Shown here: in pieces, positions 37,816 to 44,886 of the stretch
Layout: every line of letters starts with the position of its first letter
Position numbering within the stretch: the first letter of the stretch is position 1
Assembly (NCBI RefSeq): GCF_001625655.1
Contig: NZ_AUYB01000013.1
Span: forward strand, 62,001 to 126,000
From: Pseudoalteromonas luteoviolacea DSM 6061
GTDB taxonomy: Bacteria > Pseudomonadota > Gammaproteobacteria > Enterobacterales > Alteromonadaceae
Direction of reading: 5' to 3'
Length of the DNA: 64,000 nt
The notes under the pieces: model-generated
The model's input: the letters and a program-made list of their open reading frames with translations, nothing else
The model's database searches: none
What the model was told of the DNA's origin: nothing
Made by a program: the position numbers and the translations under genes

Positions 37816-37836
37816 TGTGCAAAACACTTTTGCACA
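37816..37836. promoter_or_regulatory. 21-bp palindrome upstream of mpl
   Basis: TGTGCAAAA (37816-37824) and TTTTGCACA (37828-37836) are perfect complements around CAC. It sits between the mpl start and the pyrE terminator. The spacing and AT core look like a dimeric repressor site, loosely PurR/LacI-like. A hairpin role is possible. Confidence 0.5.
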
Positions 37837-37840
37837 GACA

Positions 37841-37871
37841 AAAAAATACCAGCCCCTTGGCTGGTATTTTT
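37841..37871 (-). terminator. Terminator after pyrE
   Basis: A-run, ATACCAGCC, CCTT loop, GGCTGGTAT, T-run: a 10-bp stem including A:U closing pairs. It is 15 bases past the pyrE stop and separates pyrE from mpl. Confidence 0.92.
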
Positions 37872-37886
37872 ATAATCTCGAAAAGA

Positions 37887-38531
37887 TTAAGCTACGCCGT
37901 ATTGGTCACGGTAAGCTTTAACCGCAGCTAAGTGCTCAGATGCACTGCCTTGCTGCTCAAGATAAGTAATTAGGTCTGCAAGTTTTACAATGGAAACAAC
38001 TTCAGTACCAAAGTCGCGCTCAACTTCTTGAATAGCAGAAAGTTCACCTTTGCCTTTTTCTTGACGATCCAGCGCAATCAGTACACCTGCCAAGTCTGCT
38101 TCATTCGCCTGAATGATTTCCATCGACTCACGAATTGCAGTACCCGCAGTGATAACGTCATCGACTAGCATGATACGGCCTTTTAGCTCAGACCCCACAA
38201 GGCTTCCGCCTTCACCGTGCTGCTTTTTCTCTTTACGGTTGAAGCAGTAAGGTACATCTTTATCATAATGATCTGCCAATGCAACTGCCGTAGTCGTTGC
38301 AATTGGAATACCTTTATATGCAGGGCCAAATAATACATCATACTCAATGCCTGCATCTTCCAACGCAGCCGCATAGAAACGACCTAAGCGTGCAAGATCA
38401 CGACCTGTATTAAACAAACCAGCATTAAAAAAATATGGGCTTGTACGGCCAGATTTAAGCGTAAACTCACCAAACTTAAGCACCTGCTTTTCTAGTGCAA
38501 ATTCAATAAACTCTTTTTGATACTGTTTCAT
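37887..38531 (-). CDS. pyrE: Orotate phosphoribosyltransferase
   Basis: Makes orotidine 5'-phosphate from orotate and PRPP in pyrimidine synthesis. The 214 residues match E. coli Pyr[22 protein letters not shown] opens the core, [17 protein letters not shown] is mid-protein, and the PRPP loop is [18 protein letters not shown]. It lies 16 bases after rph; rph-pyrE is a conserved pair. Confidence 0.98.
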   Translation of the reverse strand: MKQYQKEFIEFALEKQVLKFGEFTLKSGRTSPYFFNAGLFNTGRDLARLGRFYAAALEDAGIEYDVLFGPAYKGIPIATTTAVALADHYDKDVPYCFNRKEKKQHGEGGSLVGSELKGRIMLVDDVITAGTAIRESMEIIQANEADLAGVLIALDRQEKGKGELSAIQEVERDFGTEVVSIVKLADLITYLEQQGSASEHLAAVKAYRDQYGVA

Positions 38532-38547
38532 AACTCACCTTCTATGT

Positions 38548-39261
38548 TTACGCTAAAGCCTGCTTTTGAATATCGATAATTTCACGAATTGAATGCTTAG
38601 CCAGTGCTAGTAATTCGTCAAGCTCTTCAAAAGAAAACGGTTCGCCCTCAGCAGTACCCTGTACTTCAATTAGCTTGCCTGTTTCTGTCATGATCACATT
38701 CATATCAGTCTCTGCTTCAGAGTCTTCAAGGTACTCTAAGTCACTGATCGCTTCACCGTTGTATACACCAACCGAGATTGCCGCAATCATAAACTTAAGC
38801 GGATTCGCATTGATCATGCCTTTTGCACGCATATGTGTAAGTGCATCAACAAGCGCAACACAAGCGCCACTAATTGATGCTGTGCGTGTACCGCCATCGG
38901 CTTGTAAAACATCGCAATCAATCGTAATTGTGTTTTCGCCAAGCGCAGATAAGTCAACCGCAGCGCGTAATGCACGCGCGATTAGACGTTGAATTTCCAT
39001 CGTACGGCCGCCTTGCTTACCTTTAGCAGCTTCTCGGCCATTGCGGGTATGGGTAGAGCGAGGAAGCATACCATACTCTGCGGTGATCCAACCTTTACCC
39101 TGTCCTTTCATAAAACGCGGTACACCCGCTTCCACTGTTGCTGTACACAACACTTTAGTATTGCCAAACTCTACAAGCACTGAGCCTTCGGCGTGCATTG
39201 TATAGTTACGGGTAAATGTTACAGGTCTAATCTGATTCGCAGTTCTTTCACTTGGACGCAT
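38548..39261 (-). CDS. rph: Ribonuclease PH
   Basis: Phosphorolytic 3'-5' exoribonuclease that trims tRNA 3' ends. The 237 residues are full length, unlike the frameshifted K-12 copy. [34 protein letters not shown] and the phosphate/RNA-binding [19 protein letters not shown] are conserved, as is [15 protein letters not shown]. It is divergent from yicC, 153 bases away, and probably co-transcribed with pyrE. Confidence 0.98.
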   Translation of the reverse strand: MRPSERTANQIRPVTFTRNYTMHAEGSVLVEFGNTKVLCTATVEAGVPRFMKGQGKGWITAEYGMLPRSTHTRNGREAAKGKQGGRTMEIQRLIARALRAAVDLSALGENTITIDCDVLQADGGTRTASISGACVALVDALTHMRAKGMINANPLKFMIAAISVGVYNGEAISDLEYLEDSEAETDMNVIMTETGKLIEVQGTAEGEPFSFEELDELLALAKHSIREIIDIQKQALA

Positions 39262-39414
39262 CCACGTTCCCCTATCATCAAAGTTTCGCGATATTATAAA
39301 GGGATCCTTTGCGCTATGCCACGCAATACCAAAAGAAATCTTAGCTTTACCTATGGAGCTGCGTTTTTCTTAGGCTATAATGGCCACGCTAACTTAATAA
39401 AATAGGAACTTTAT

Positions 39415-40275
39415 ATGATCCATAGTATGACCGCCTACGCTCGAAAAGAGGTGAAAGGAGATTGGGGCACTGGGGTTTGGGAGATCCGCTCAGTCAATCA
39501 ACGCTATCTTGAAACGTTTATCCGCGCACCAGAACAATTTAGGGCACTAGAGCCAGTAGTACGTGAACGCCTTCGTAAACAGCTACAACGAGGCAAAGTT
39601 GAGGTCTATTTAAAGTTTGCAGCAAATCCTGCGCACGTTGGTCAAATGTCAATTAATGAAACATTGGCAAAGCAATTGATCGACAACGCCAAGTGGGTCC
39701 AATCCCACAGTGGTGGTGATATCAACCCAGCAGATATTTTACGCTGGCCTGGTGTAATGGAAGCAGAAGAAGTTGATTTAGATGAAGTAAATAGCGCGTT
39801 ACTTGAAGGCTTTAATGAATTAGTCACCGACTTTAAAGCGGCAAGAGCCAGCGAAGGTGCCAACCTTGAAACCATGATCACAACCCGTTTAGATGCGATT
39901 TTAGAACAAGTTGCTGTGGTTGAGGGTCATATGCCTGAAGTCGCAAAATGGCAACGTGATAAGCTTACTCAAAAACTTGAAGAGCTTCAGGCCGAAATCG
40001 ATGAATCTCGTCTTGAACAGGAGCTTATATATCTTGCGCAAAAGCAAGATGTTGCCGAAGAGCTTGACCGCTTAAAGTCGCATGTTAAAGAAACTCACAA
40101 GATCCTGAAAAAAGGCGGCGCATGTGGTCGACGCTTAGACTTTATGATGCAAGAGTTTAACCGCGAGTCAAACACCCTAGCGTCTAAGTCTATTAACTCT
40201 GAGATCACCAACGCAGCCGTCGAGCTTAAAGTCTTGATAGAGCAGATGCGTGAGCAGATCCAGAATATTGAATAA
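39415..40275 (+). CDS. yicC: YicC family endoribonuclease-like protein
   Basis: A 286-residue cytoplasmic protein following YicC end to end: MIHSMTAYARKE, WEIRSVNQRYLETFIR, RGKVEVYLKF, the mid-protein RWPGVMEAEE and the conserved C-terminus KGGACGRRLDFMMQEFNRE with EIEQMREQIQNIE-like helices. YicC proteins are reported RNases that promote small-RNA decay. The start follows AGGAAC. Its divergent neighbour is rph, the usual partner. A terminator follows at 40315. Confidence 0.93.
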   Translation: MIHSMTAYARKEVKGDWGTGVWEIRSVNQRYLETFIRAPEQFRALEPVVRERLRKQLQRGKVEVYLKFAANPAHVGQMSINETLAKQLIDNAKWVQSHSGGDINPADILRWPGVMEAEEVDLDEVNSALLEGFNELVTDFKAARASEGANLETMITTRLDAILEQVAVVEGHMPEVAKWQRDKLTQKLEELQAEIDESRLEQELIYLAQKQDVAEELDRLKSHVKETHKILKKGGACGRRLDFMMQEFNRESNTLASKSINSEITNAAVELKVLIEQMREQIQNIE

Positions 40276-40314
40276 AAGCCTACCACAGCTCTAAAAGCTT
40301 ATATGCAGCTGAAG

Positions 40315-40346
40315 AAACCTCGCTACTAATGCGGGGTTTTGTTTTT
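40315..40346 (+). terminator. Terminator after yicC
   Basis: AAACCTCGC, 7-base loop, GCGGGGTTT form a 9-bp stem with one G-U pair, followed by TTTTGTTTTT-like sequence. It lies 39 bases past the stop. Confidence 0.85.
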
Positions 40347-40592
40347 ATGACACCGTGTTTTTTATATCTGTTTCATCCACTTCTCGAGCACAGATGGTTA
40401 GAATTACTAAACTAACTCGTCAATAAATTCGCCAAAATTGATGAAGAATAACCGAGCAAAACTTCCGGTAGTTACTAATAACCAAATATTTAAGATCGAG
40501 CTCAACCTGAGTGCTCGGTGCGCAGCCCATAGGATAGGAAGAAGAAAAAGACATGAGTCTTTTACTCCTTCCTGTTGATTGATACAACAACT
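40347..40592. other. Intergenic region between yicC and the PLC-like gene
   Basis: About 245 bases between two convergent genes. No gene or repeat recognised, and no clear terminator for the minus-strand gene was seen. Confidence 0.3.
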
Positions 40593-42347
40593 TTAAAGCT
40601 GATTTGAGTTGTTTTGAGCGATTGCCACATCAGTAGCTCGGGCGTACTCCACATAATCCACATAAAGCAGGTTTACTATCTTCCCGTATTGGTTTTTTGC
40701 AGGTAGCTCTACCATTGCACTTCCTAATGCCCGATTAGCTTCTTTGGAAACTGGCCATACCGCAGTTGGTGGGGTGAGTGTCCATGAGAGTAAAAATAGG
40801 TCACAAGGGACGCTTGGATCTTTTTTGCATTGACCAGTAAACTCCTCAAATTTCTTGAACTGATCTTGCTTCATCGTACTAAAACTAATGGTATCAGAGT
40901 ACTCATCAAATACGGTGAGATCGGCTTTAGCAACAGAGCTAGAGTCCCAATCTTTGTAAACCCAAAAGCCTTGCTGTGGCTGATTAATCGATAAATCATT
41001 ACCAATGGCGACCATCATGGCTGTGCCGTCGTTAACGTATTCATTTAGCGCGCCTTCAGCCAAACGCTTACCTTCAGGTTTAGTTTTAACCATCCATGAA
41101 CCAATTGCATCTTCAACTTGTTGACGAAATGCTGGGTAATTATCGCTATTGATGCCATCGAAGTGAGAAAATTTAAGTATGGCAAGCTCTTTATGACCTT
41201 GCTCACAGTAGGAGCGAATGTCGGAAAGGACTTCTGATAGGTCTGGTCCGGTAATTGGGCCGTGATAAATAACAAACTTACTCCCAGTCCATTTAGGGCG
41301 CAAATCGAAGTACCTAACCCCTGCTTCTAATTGGCCTTTAATTGACAAGTCTTGCGTTTTGCCAAATACAGCCAGTCCACCTTTATACATACCTGAATCG
41401 TGCGAAGCTGGTAGGGCCAATTCAGATATGGTTTTGTTACCCAGCTCGCCTAATCGATCTTGCATCCATGATGCTCGGTTTGTAAGTAAGGACGTGGAAT
41501 ACCACAATCCGTATAAAATTGTTTCTGAAGGGTGCACTTGTACTGCGGTGTTATTGGCAATGCCAACTGAAGGGCGTTGACCATCATCAAATTCGACAGC
41601 ATCACTTTGCCAATCAATTTGAGTACCATTAATTTGGCCTTTGCGCTGATACAGTGTTCCGCCTTGGCTCCATACAGCGATCACAGTTTCATCGTCTGTC
41701 AATGCTACACTTGGAGCAGTTCCTGAACCGAATTCATGACTACTTCCAAAATCAATTTTGCTGCCATTTACGCGACCAACGTGATACCAGACTTTTGACT
41801 TGCTTTGTGATTGATGTACCTCAACGACGTAACCATTATTATTCAGGGCGACTTGAGGAACAGAACCTGAATCGTATTCGTGGCTAGAATGCCAGTCAAC
41901 TTTGCTACCGTTAACCTGCCCCACATGATAGTAAAGGCCATTACTAAAAGGGCTTTGCGTTTTATGAACTTCTACAACAATGCCATCGTCATTGACCGCA
42001 ACATTGGGTTCAATGCCACTATCGTATTTGTGGGAACTATGCCAGCTTACACCGTTTGAGGATACATCCCCAACATGATAATACAGTGAAGACCCTGCTT
42101 GATTTTTATGAACTTCTACTGCAACACCACGGTTGTTCATTGCTACAGCAGGAGTATTACCGTCATCGTAATGGTGACTTGCCTCCCAGTTTACAGTCGC
42201 TTTATTCAAGTTGCCAAAGCGATAGTAAAGTTTAAAGCCTTCTTCGTTCTTATGTACCTCAAGTACTTGACCTGAAGCATTGATTGCTACGTTGGGAATA
42301 CTGCCTGTGTCGTATTGTTCTGCTAGTCCAAAAAATACATCCTTCAT
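40593..42347 (-). CDS. PI-PLC X-domain-like protein with six N-terminal repeats
   Basis: A 584-residue protein in two halves. Residues about 8-295 hold six repeats of 45-50 residues, each opening like YDSGxxPxVAxNxxG and closing near VDWHSSH. They look like blades of a beta-propeller. Residues about 300-560 resemble the phosphatidylinositol-specific phospholipase C X domain: ELALPASHDSGMY (His316), QLEAGVRYFDLRPKW and VIYHGPITG (His362) supply the two catalytic histidines. KELAILKFSHF follows. No signal peptide is visible, so its cellular site is unclear. Strong SD (AAGAGGAAT) before the ATG. It may act on phospholipids, possibly of host or competitor cells; this is inference. Confidence 0.7.
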   Translation of the reverse strand: MKDVFFGLAEQYDTGSIPNVAINASGQVLEVHKNEEGFKLYYRFGNLNKATVNWEASHHYDDGNTPAVAMNNRGVAVEVHKNQAGSSLYYHVGDVSSNGVSWHSSHKYDSGIEPNVAVNDDGIVVEVHKTQSPFSNGLYYHVGQVNGSKVDWHSSHEYDSGSVPQVALNNNGYVVEVHQSQSKSKVWYHVGRVNGSKIDFGSSHEFGSGTAPSVALTDDETVIAVWSQGGTLYQRKGQINGTQIDWQSDAVEFDDGQRPSVGIANNTAVQVHPSETILYGLWYSTSLLTNRASWMQDRLGELGNKTISELALPASHDSGMYKGGLAVFGKTQDLSIKGQLEAGVRYFDLRPKWTGSKFVIYHGPITGPDLSEVLSDIRSYCEQGHKELAILKFSHFDGINSDNYPAFRQQVEDAIGSWMVKTKPEGKRLAEGALNEYVNDGTAMMVAIGNDLSINQPQQGFWVYKDWDSSSVAKADLTVFDEYSDTISFSTMKQDQFKKFEEFTGQCKKDPSVPCDLFLLSWTLTPPTAVWPVSKEANRALGSAMVELPAKNQYGKIVNLLYVDYVEYARATDVAIAQNNSNQL

Positions 42348-42837
42348 CGGTTTATTCCTCTTGTTTACCGTTCATTGAGTAATGGCAGGTTAGAAGAATC
42401 ACGGTTGGCTTGGTATTACAGGATATTACGACCACGGTATTTCTGAAGATTACGGTGTTATGTCTAATAGAAATAGTGACGCGGATCTCAGAGTTAAAGT
42501 GCAAGCAATTTAATGCCTGCTTGTTTTAGGCGTACCTAGTGGCTTGACAATATATAGCGCCACCAGCCTCTGTACCTTCAAATATGTAGAATTGAGCTAA
42601 GGCCACTAAAGCGTTTTTGAATACCAAGATTACGCCCTAAATACTCTGCTACTTCTTTTTTATTAATAAGTGAAAGCAGAAAAACGTGCTACTTCTAATC
42701 GGTATTGAAGCTTACGCCCATTTTTATTAATACTTTTATAAAATGCTAATTTTAAAGGGCTTTTGTTAAAAATTAGTTGATGAAAATGATATCTATTGAT
42801 ATGTTACGCTGACGGATTAAGGAAGAGGTAGCAAGGT
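42348..42837. promoter_or_regulatory. Divergent intergenic region, PLC-like / XRE regulator
   Basis: 490 AT-rich bases between two divergent starts. No RNA gene or long ORF. The motif TGCTACTTCT occurs twice (around 42648 and 42689), and GGAAGAGG just before 42838 serves the XRE gene. It probably contains both promoters. Marks the left edge of an accessory-looking island. Confidence 0.35.
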
Positions 42838-43122
42838 GTGTTAGGTAGCACTAGAAGGATCAAAACAGAGAACTTTCGAGTTTATGTGCAGCGCTCTATG
42901 CGACAGTTGCGCAGAGAAAAAAAGTGGACTCAGGAACAATTGGGCAAAAAGCTCGGTGTCGATCAGGCAACCATCAGTAATTATGAATCCGGTAAAACGG
43001 ATATGACCTTTACTCAGTTGTTTGAGCTATTTCTAATATTTGGCAAGGATTTAAGCAGTGTGTTTGATTTTAAGTCTTCAATGATTGTCGATAAACATCA
43101 AACTGAGCGAGAAAAGGAGTAA
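42838..43122 (+). CDS. XRE-family helix-turn-helix regulator
   Basis: A 94-residue DNA-binding protein with one Cro/CI-type HTH covering about residues 18-72. The key segments are MRQLRREKKWTQEQLGKKLG and VDQATISNYESGKTDM, the usual helix 2-helix 3 positions, followed by a short hydrophilic tail. Starts at GTG 42838, nine bases after GGAAGAGG. It is followed after 6 bases by a small membrane-protein gene, so the two form an operon. The peptide genes at 43803-44328 are the nearest candidates for regulation. Its effector and target are unknown. Confidence 0.85.
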   Translation: MLGSTRRIKTENFRVYVQRSMRQLRREKKWTQEQLGKKLGVDQATISNYESGKTDMTFTQLFELFLIFGKDLSSVFDFKSSMIVDKHQTEREKE

Positions 43123-43128
43123 GGTAAC

Positions 43129-43659
43129 ATGTATGACATATATTCATTAGTCGATCACGGACAACTAATATTTATCGCTGTTGGACTTTTGCTTAGTTGG
43201 ACATCAGCTACTGCAAGGTGGTTTTTAATTTCATATGCAGTAGTTATCGTACTAAACCTTGCTTCCTACCCAATAAGTTCGCAGTGGAATACACACTACT
43301 ACCTATTTCAGGCCAGTATAAATATTGTTTTTATGTTACCAATAGTTTATCGTAGGAATTTAGCGATATACATCTATGAAAAGACCAGCATAGATTTCTA
43401 CAAGCAAATATATGATAATCAGAAACTTTCTGCTCAAGAATGCATGATTGCACTCATATTTGTAATGGCCATATTTGTTAATCTCATGACTTGGACTGAA
43501 GTTCTAGCTTACAAGCACTCATTAATTAGCAATGCTTACTTTAAGCTATATTTTAGAGATAATATTATCTTATGTGTGCAATTAGTGTTGTGTGCTTGTT
43601 TGCTCACATATGCCCTGAAAGCTCAGTCGAGAGACATAACTACAGAAGAAGCCAATTAA
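43129..43659 (+). CDS. Small multi-pass membrane protein, unknown function
   Basis: A 176-residue hydrophobic protein with about five membrane segments: near residues 9-25 (LIFIAVGLLLSW), 29-48, 58-75 (INIVFMLPIVY), 103-122 (CMIALIFVMAIFVNLM) and 148-167 (ILCVQLVLCACLLTYAL). A hydrophilic loop with lysines and tyrosines lies near 80-100. An AAGGAG SD lies 11 bases before the ATG. It is co-transcribed with the XRE gene. No family recognised. The position between a regulator and double-glycine peptide genes suggests a peptide receptor, immunity protein or export partner, but no sequence evidence decides between these. Confidence 0.7.
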   Translation: MYDIYSLVDHGQLIFIAVGLLLSWTSATARWFLISYAVVIVLNLASYPISSQWNTHYYLFQASINIVFMLPIVYRRNLAIYIYEKTSIDFYKQIYDNQKLSAQECMIALIFVMAIFVNLMTWTEVLAYKHSLISNAYFKLYFRDNIILCVQLVLCACLLTYALKAQSRDITTEEAN

Positions 43660-43693
43660 AAGCGCATTGAGACCTTACTGGAATAATATATCG

Positions 43694-43733
43694 CTCAAGT
43701 TGAGTTGTTCTCATAACTAATTGAATAACTCAA
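43694..43733. promoter_or_regulatory. Clustered CTCAA/TTGAG inverted repeats upstream of peptide genes
   Basis: CTCAAGTTGAG at 43694-43704 is a perfect palindrome. TTGAGTT at 43700-43706 is also complementary to AACTCAA at 43727-43733. Three half-sites in 40 bases, just after the membrane-protein gene and 70 bases before the first peptide gene, suggest an operator, possibly for the XRE protein. A terminator hairpin is the alternative. Confidence 0.45.
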
Positions 43734-43802
43734 CATAATATTCAGACTAGAGATTATAAGTTTGGAAAAAATGACTATATTAATAAAAGGATGTGACAAG
43801 CA

Positions 43803-43940
43803 ATGAAAGCTCTAACTAAAAATCTTTGTAAGAAAACTCAGGGTGGTAACTCCCGTTCTCCAGATTTACCTCAACAACAGTCTCGAGCTTTGCCTTCACA
43901 CACGCAAACCGATGATATGGCAAAGATTGTTTTACCCTAA
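43803..43940 (+). CDS. Double-glycine leader peptide 1 (45 codons)
   Basis: A short gene, below usual ORF cut-offs. It has an AAAGGATG SD about 10 bases upstream and an ATG at 43803. It encodes MKALTKNLCKKTQGG followed by NSRSPDLPQQQSRALP and a 14-residue tail ending KIVLP. Gly14-Gly15 with Leu at -12 resembles a double-glycine leader, although the -4 and -7 positions (Thr, Cys) are unusual. After the GG comes SPDLP, the core shared with two neighbouring peptides. The likely product is a secreted or processed peptide of about 30 residues. Function unknown. Confidence 0.62.
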   Translation: MKALTKNLCKKTQGGNSRSPDLPQQQSRALPSHTQTDDMAKIVLP

Positions 43941-43974
43941 TTTTCAGAGAGTATGTAAGAAATTACAGATATTG

Positions 43975-44006
43975 TCGAAGGAATTGAATTTTGAAAATAC
44001 TGAATA
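43975..44006 (+). repeat. 32-bp direct repeat, copy 1 (RBS and start of peptide 2)
   Basis: Matches 44181-44212 at 31 of 32 positions. It covers TCGAAGGAATTGAATT, the start codon and the first codons. The single difference is the first base of the start codon, TTG here against ATG in copy 2. Confidence 0.9.
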
Positions 44007-44137
44007 CGAGTAAATTAAAAGCAATTTATGGAGGGTTGAATAGTAGTTCACCAGATTTGCCTCATAGATCTATGGCAAACCTGCAACCAAATAAAGCACA
44101 AAAAACTCCCAGTTCAATAAAAAAAGGAATTAATTAA
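43991..44137 (+). CDS. Double-glycine leader peptide 2 (48 codons, TTG start)
   Basis: Begins at TTG 43991, nine bases after the AAGGA SD. It encodes MKILNTSKLKAIYGG then LNSSSPDLPHRSMAN and a lysine-rich tail ending KKGIN. The leader fits the double-glycine consensus best of the three (Leu at -12, Leu at -7, Ile at -4, Gly-Gly). The segment SPDLPHRS is the core shared with peptides 1 and 3. Its 5' part is a near-exact duplicate of peptide 3's, where the start is ATG, so the TTG is probably a mutated but usable start. Confidence 0.62.
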   Translation: MKILNTSKLKAIYGGLNSSSPDLPHRSMANLQPNKAQKTPSSIKKGIN

Positions 44138-44180
44138 GCGTAATTACGGTGAGTTTTTAGCTCATGTATTACTAACTTAA

Positions 44181-44212
44181 TCGAAGGAATTGAATTATGA
44201 AAATACTGAATA
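44181..44212 (+). repeat. 32-bp direct repeat, copy 2 (RBS and start of peptide 3)
   Basis: Second copy of the repeat at 43975-44006, with ATG as the start codon. It indicates recent duplication of a gene cassette, with the downstream core regions diverged much further. Confidence 0.9.
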
Positions 44213-44328
44213 AACAAATGGCTAAATTTATTGTTGGTGGAGACGCTCGAGCACCAGAACTACCAGATAGATCTCAAGCATCAGCCCAAGTTGACTGCGA
44301 ACTGATTGATAAACCGGCCAAGCATTAA
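44197..44328 (+). CDS. Double-glycine leader peptide 3 (43 codons)
   Basis: Begins at ATG 44197 behind AAGGA. It encodes MKILNKQMAKFIVGG then DARAPELPDRSQASA and a tail with one cysteine (VDCELIDKPAKH). Leader features are Leu at -12, Ile at -4 and Gly-Gly. The core APELPDRS aligns with SPDLPHRS in peptide 2 and SPDLPQQQS in peptide 1. The predicted mature part is 28 residues and acidic to neutral. No C39 peptidase/ABC exporter or maturation enzyme is within the window, so processing partners, if any, are elsewhere. Confidence 0.65.
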   Translation: MKILNKQMAKFIVGGDARAPELPDRSQASAQVDCELIDKPAKH

Positions 44329-44348
44329 AGAAATAATAGCCAGACTTT

Positions 44349-44380
44349 AAGAGTAAGCGCGTGTTTTAATGCTTACTCTT
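44349..44380 (+). terminator. Hairpin after the peptide genes
   Basis: AAGAGTAAGC (44349-44358) and GCTTACTCTT (44371-44380) form a perfect 10-bp stem with a 12-base loop. It lies 20 bases after the peptide 3 stop. The T-run after it is weak, so termination efficiency is uncertain. Confidence 0.6.
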
Positions 44381-44886
44381 ATGAAAATTTACATATTAAT
44401 CTTACAGACACTGATAACAGGCTTTATATAGGCCGCTTTCGTTAGTAAATCTACAATTAGTCTAGAGATAATATTTTTAACCAATAGCCCTCCCCTTCCA
44501 AGAGCCCGTGCACTGGTTTAGTTTTTTCTAACGATATGAGCCTTAACCTGCAAAAGAGTAGTCGCCTCTTATCTATAACGCTTAATATTAAAAGGCTTAG
44601 CACATAGTACCAGAGCGCAGTAATAGGCTATTTGTTATCTCACTTCAGTGATTAAAAGTATTGCCCGTCGCCTCAAAAGCAAGCAATAGCCTCCCCCTCT
44701 ATGCCAATTACAAATCAACCGCGTTCCTCGAATAGATAATTATGAATCACTTCATAGCCAAATACGGAACAATCAATTGAGAAATTAATTCCCAAATTCG
44801 CAATTTTCTTAACTTTAAATAATAATTTGGGTAGGCAAATTTGATATTCCAGGGAATTGGAGTAAACAACTTTCTTGGGTAACAAT
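44381..44886. other. Intergenic region upstream of the chemotaxis receptor
   Basis: About 500 bases. No coding region with a ribosome-binding site was seen on either strand; a minus-strand open frame at 44715-44954 overlaps the receptor gene and is not credible. No clear flagellar (sigma-28) promoter was found for the receptor gene. This is the right edge of the peptide island. Confidence 0.35.

Noticed and set aside
42440..42800. Repeated TGCTACTTCT motif upstream of the XRE gene as a regulatory repeat
   Set aside because: Only two short copies with no palindromic character; chance cannot be excluded, so no feature was called.
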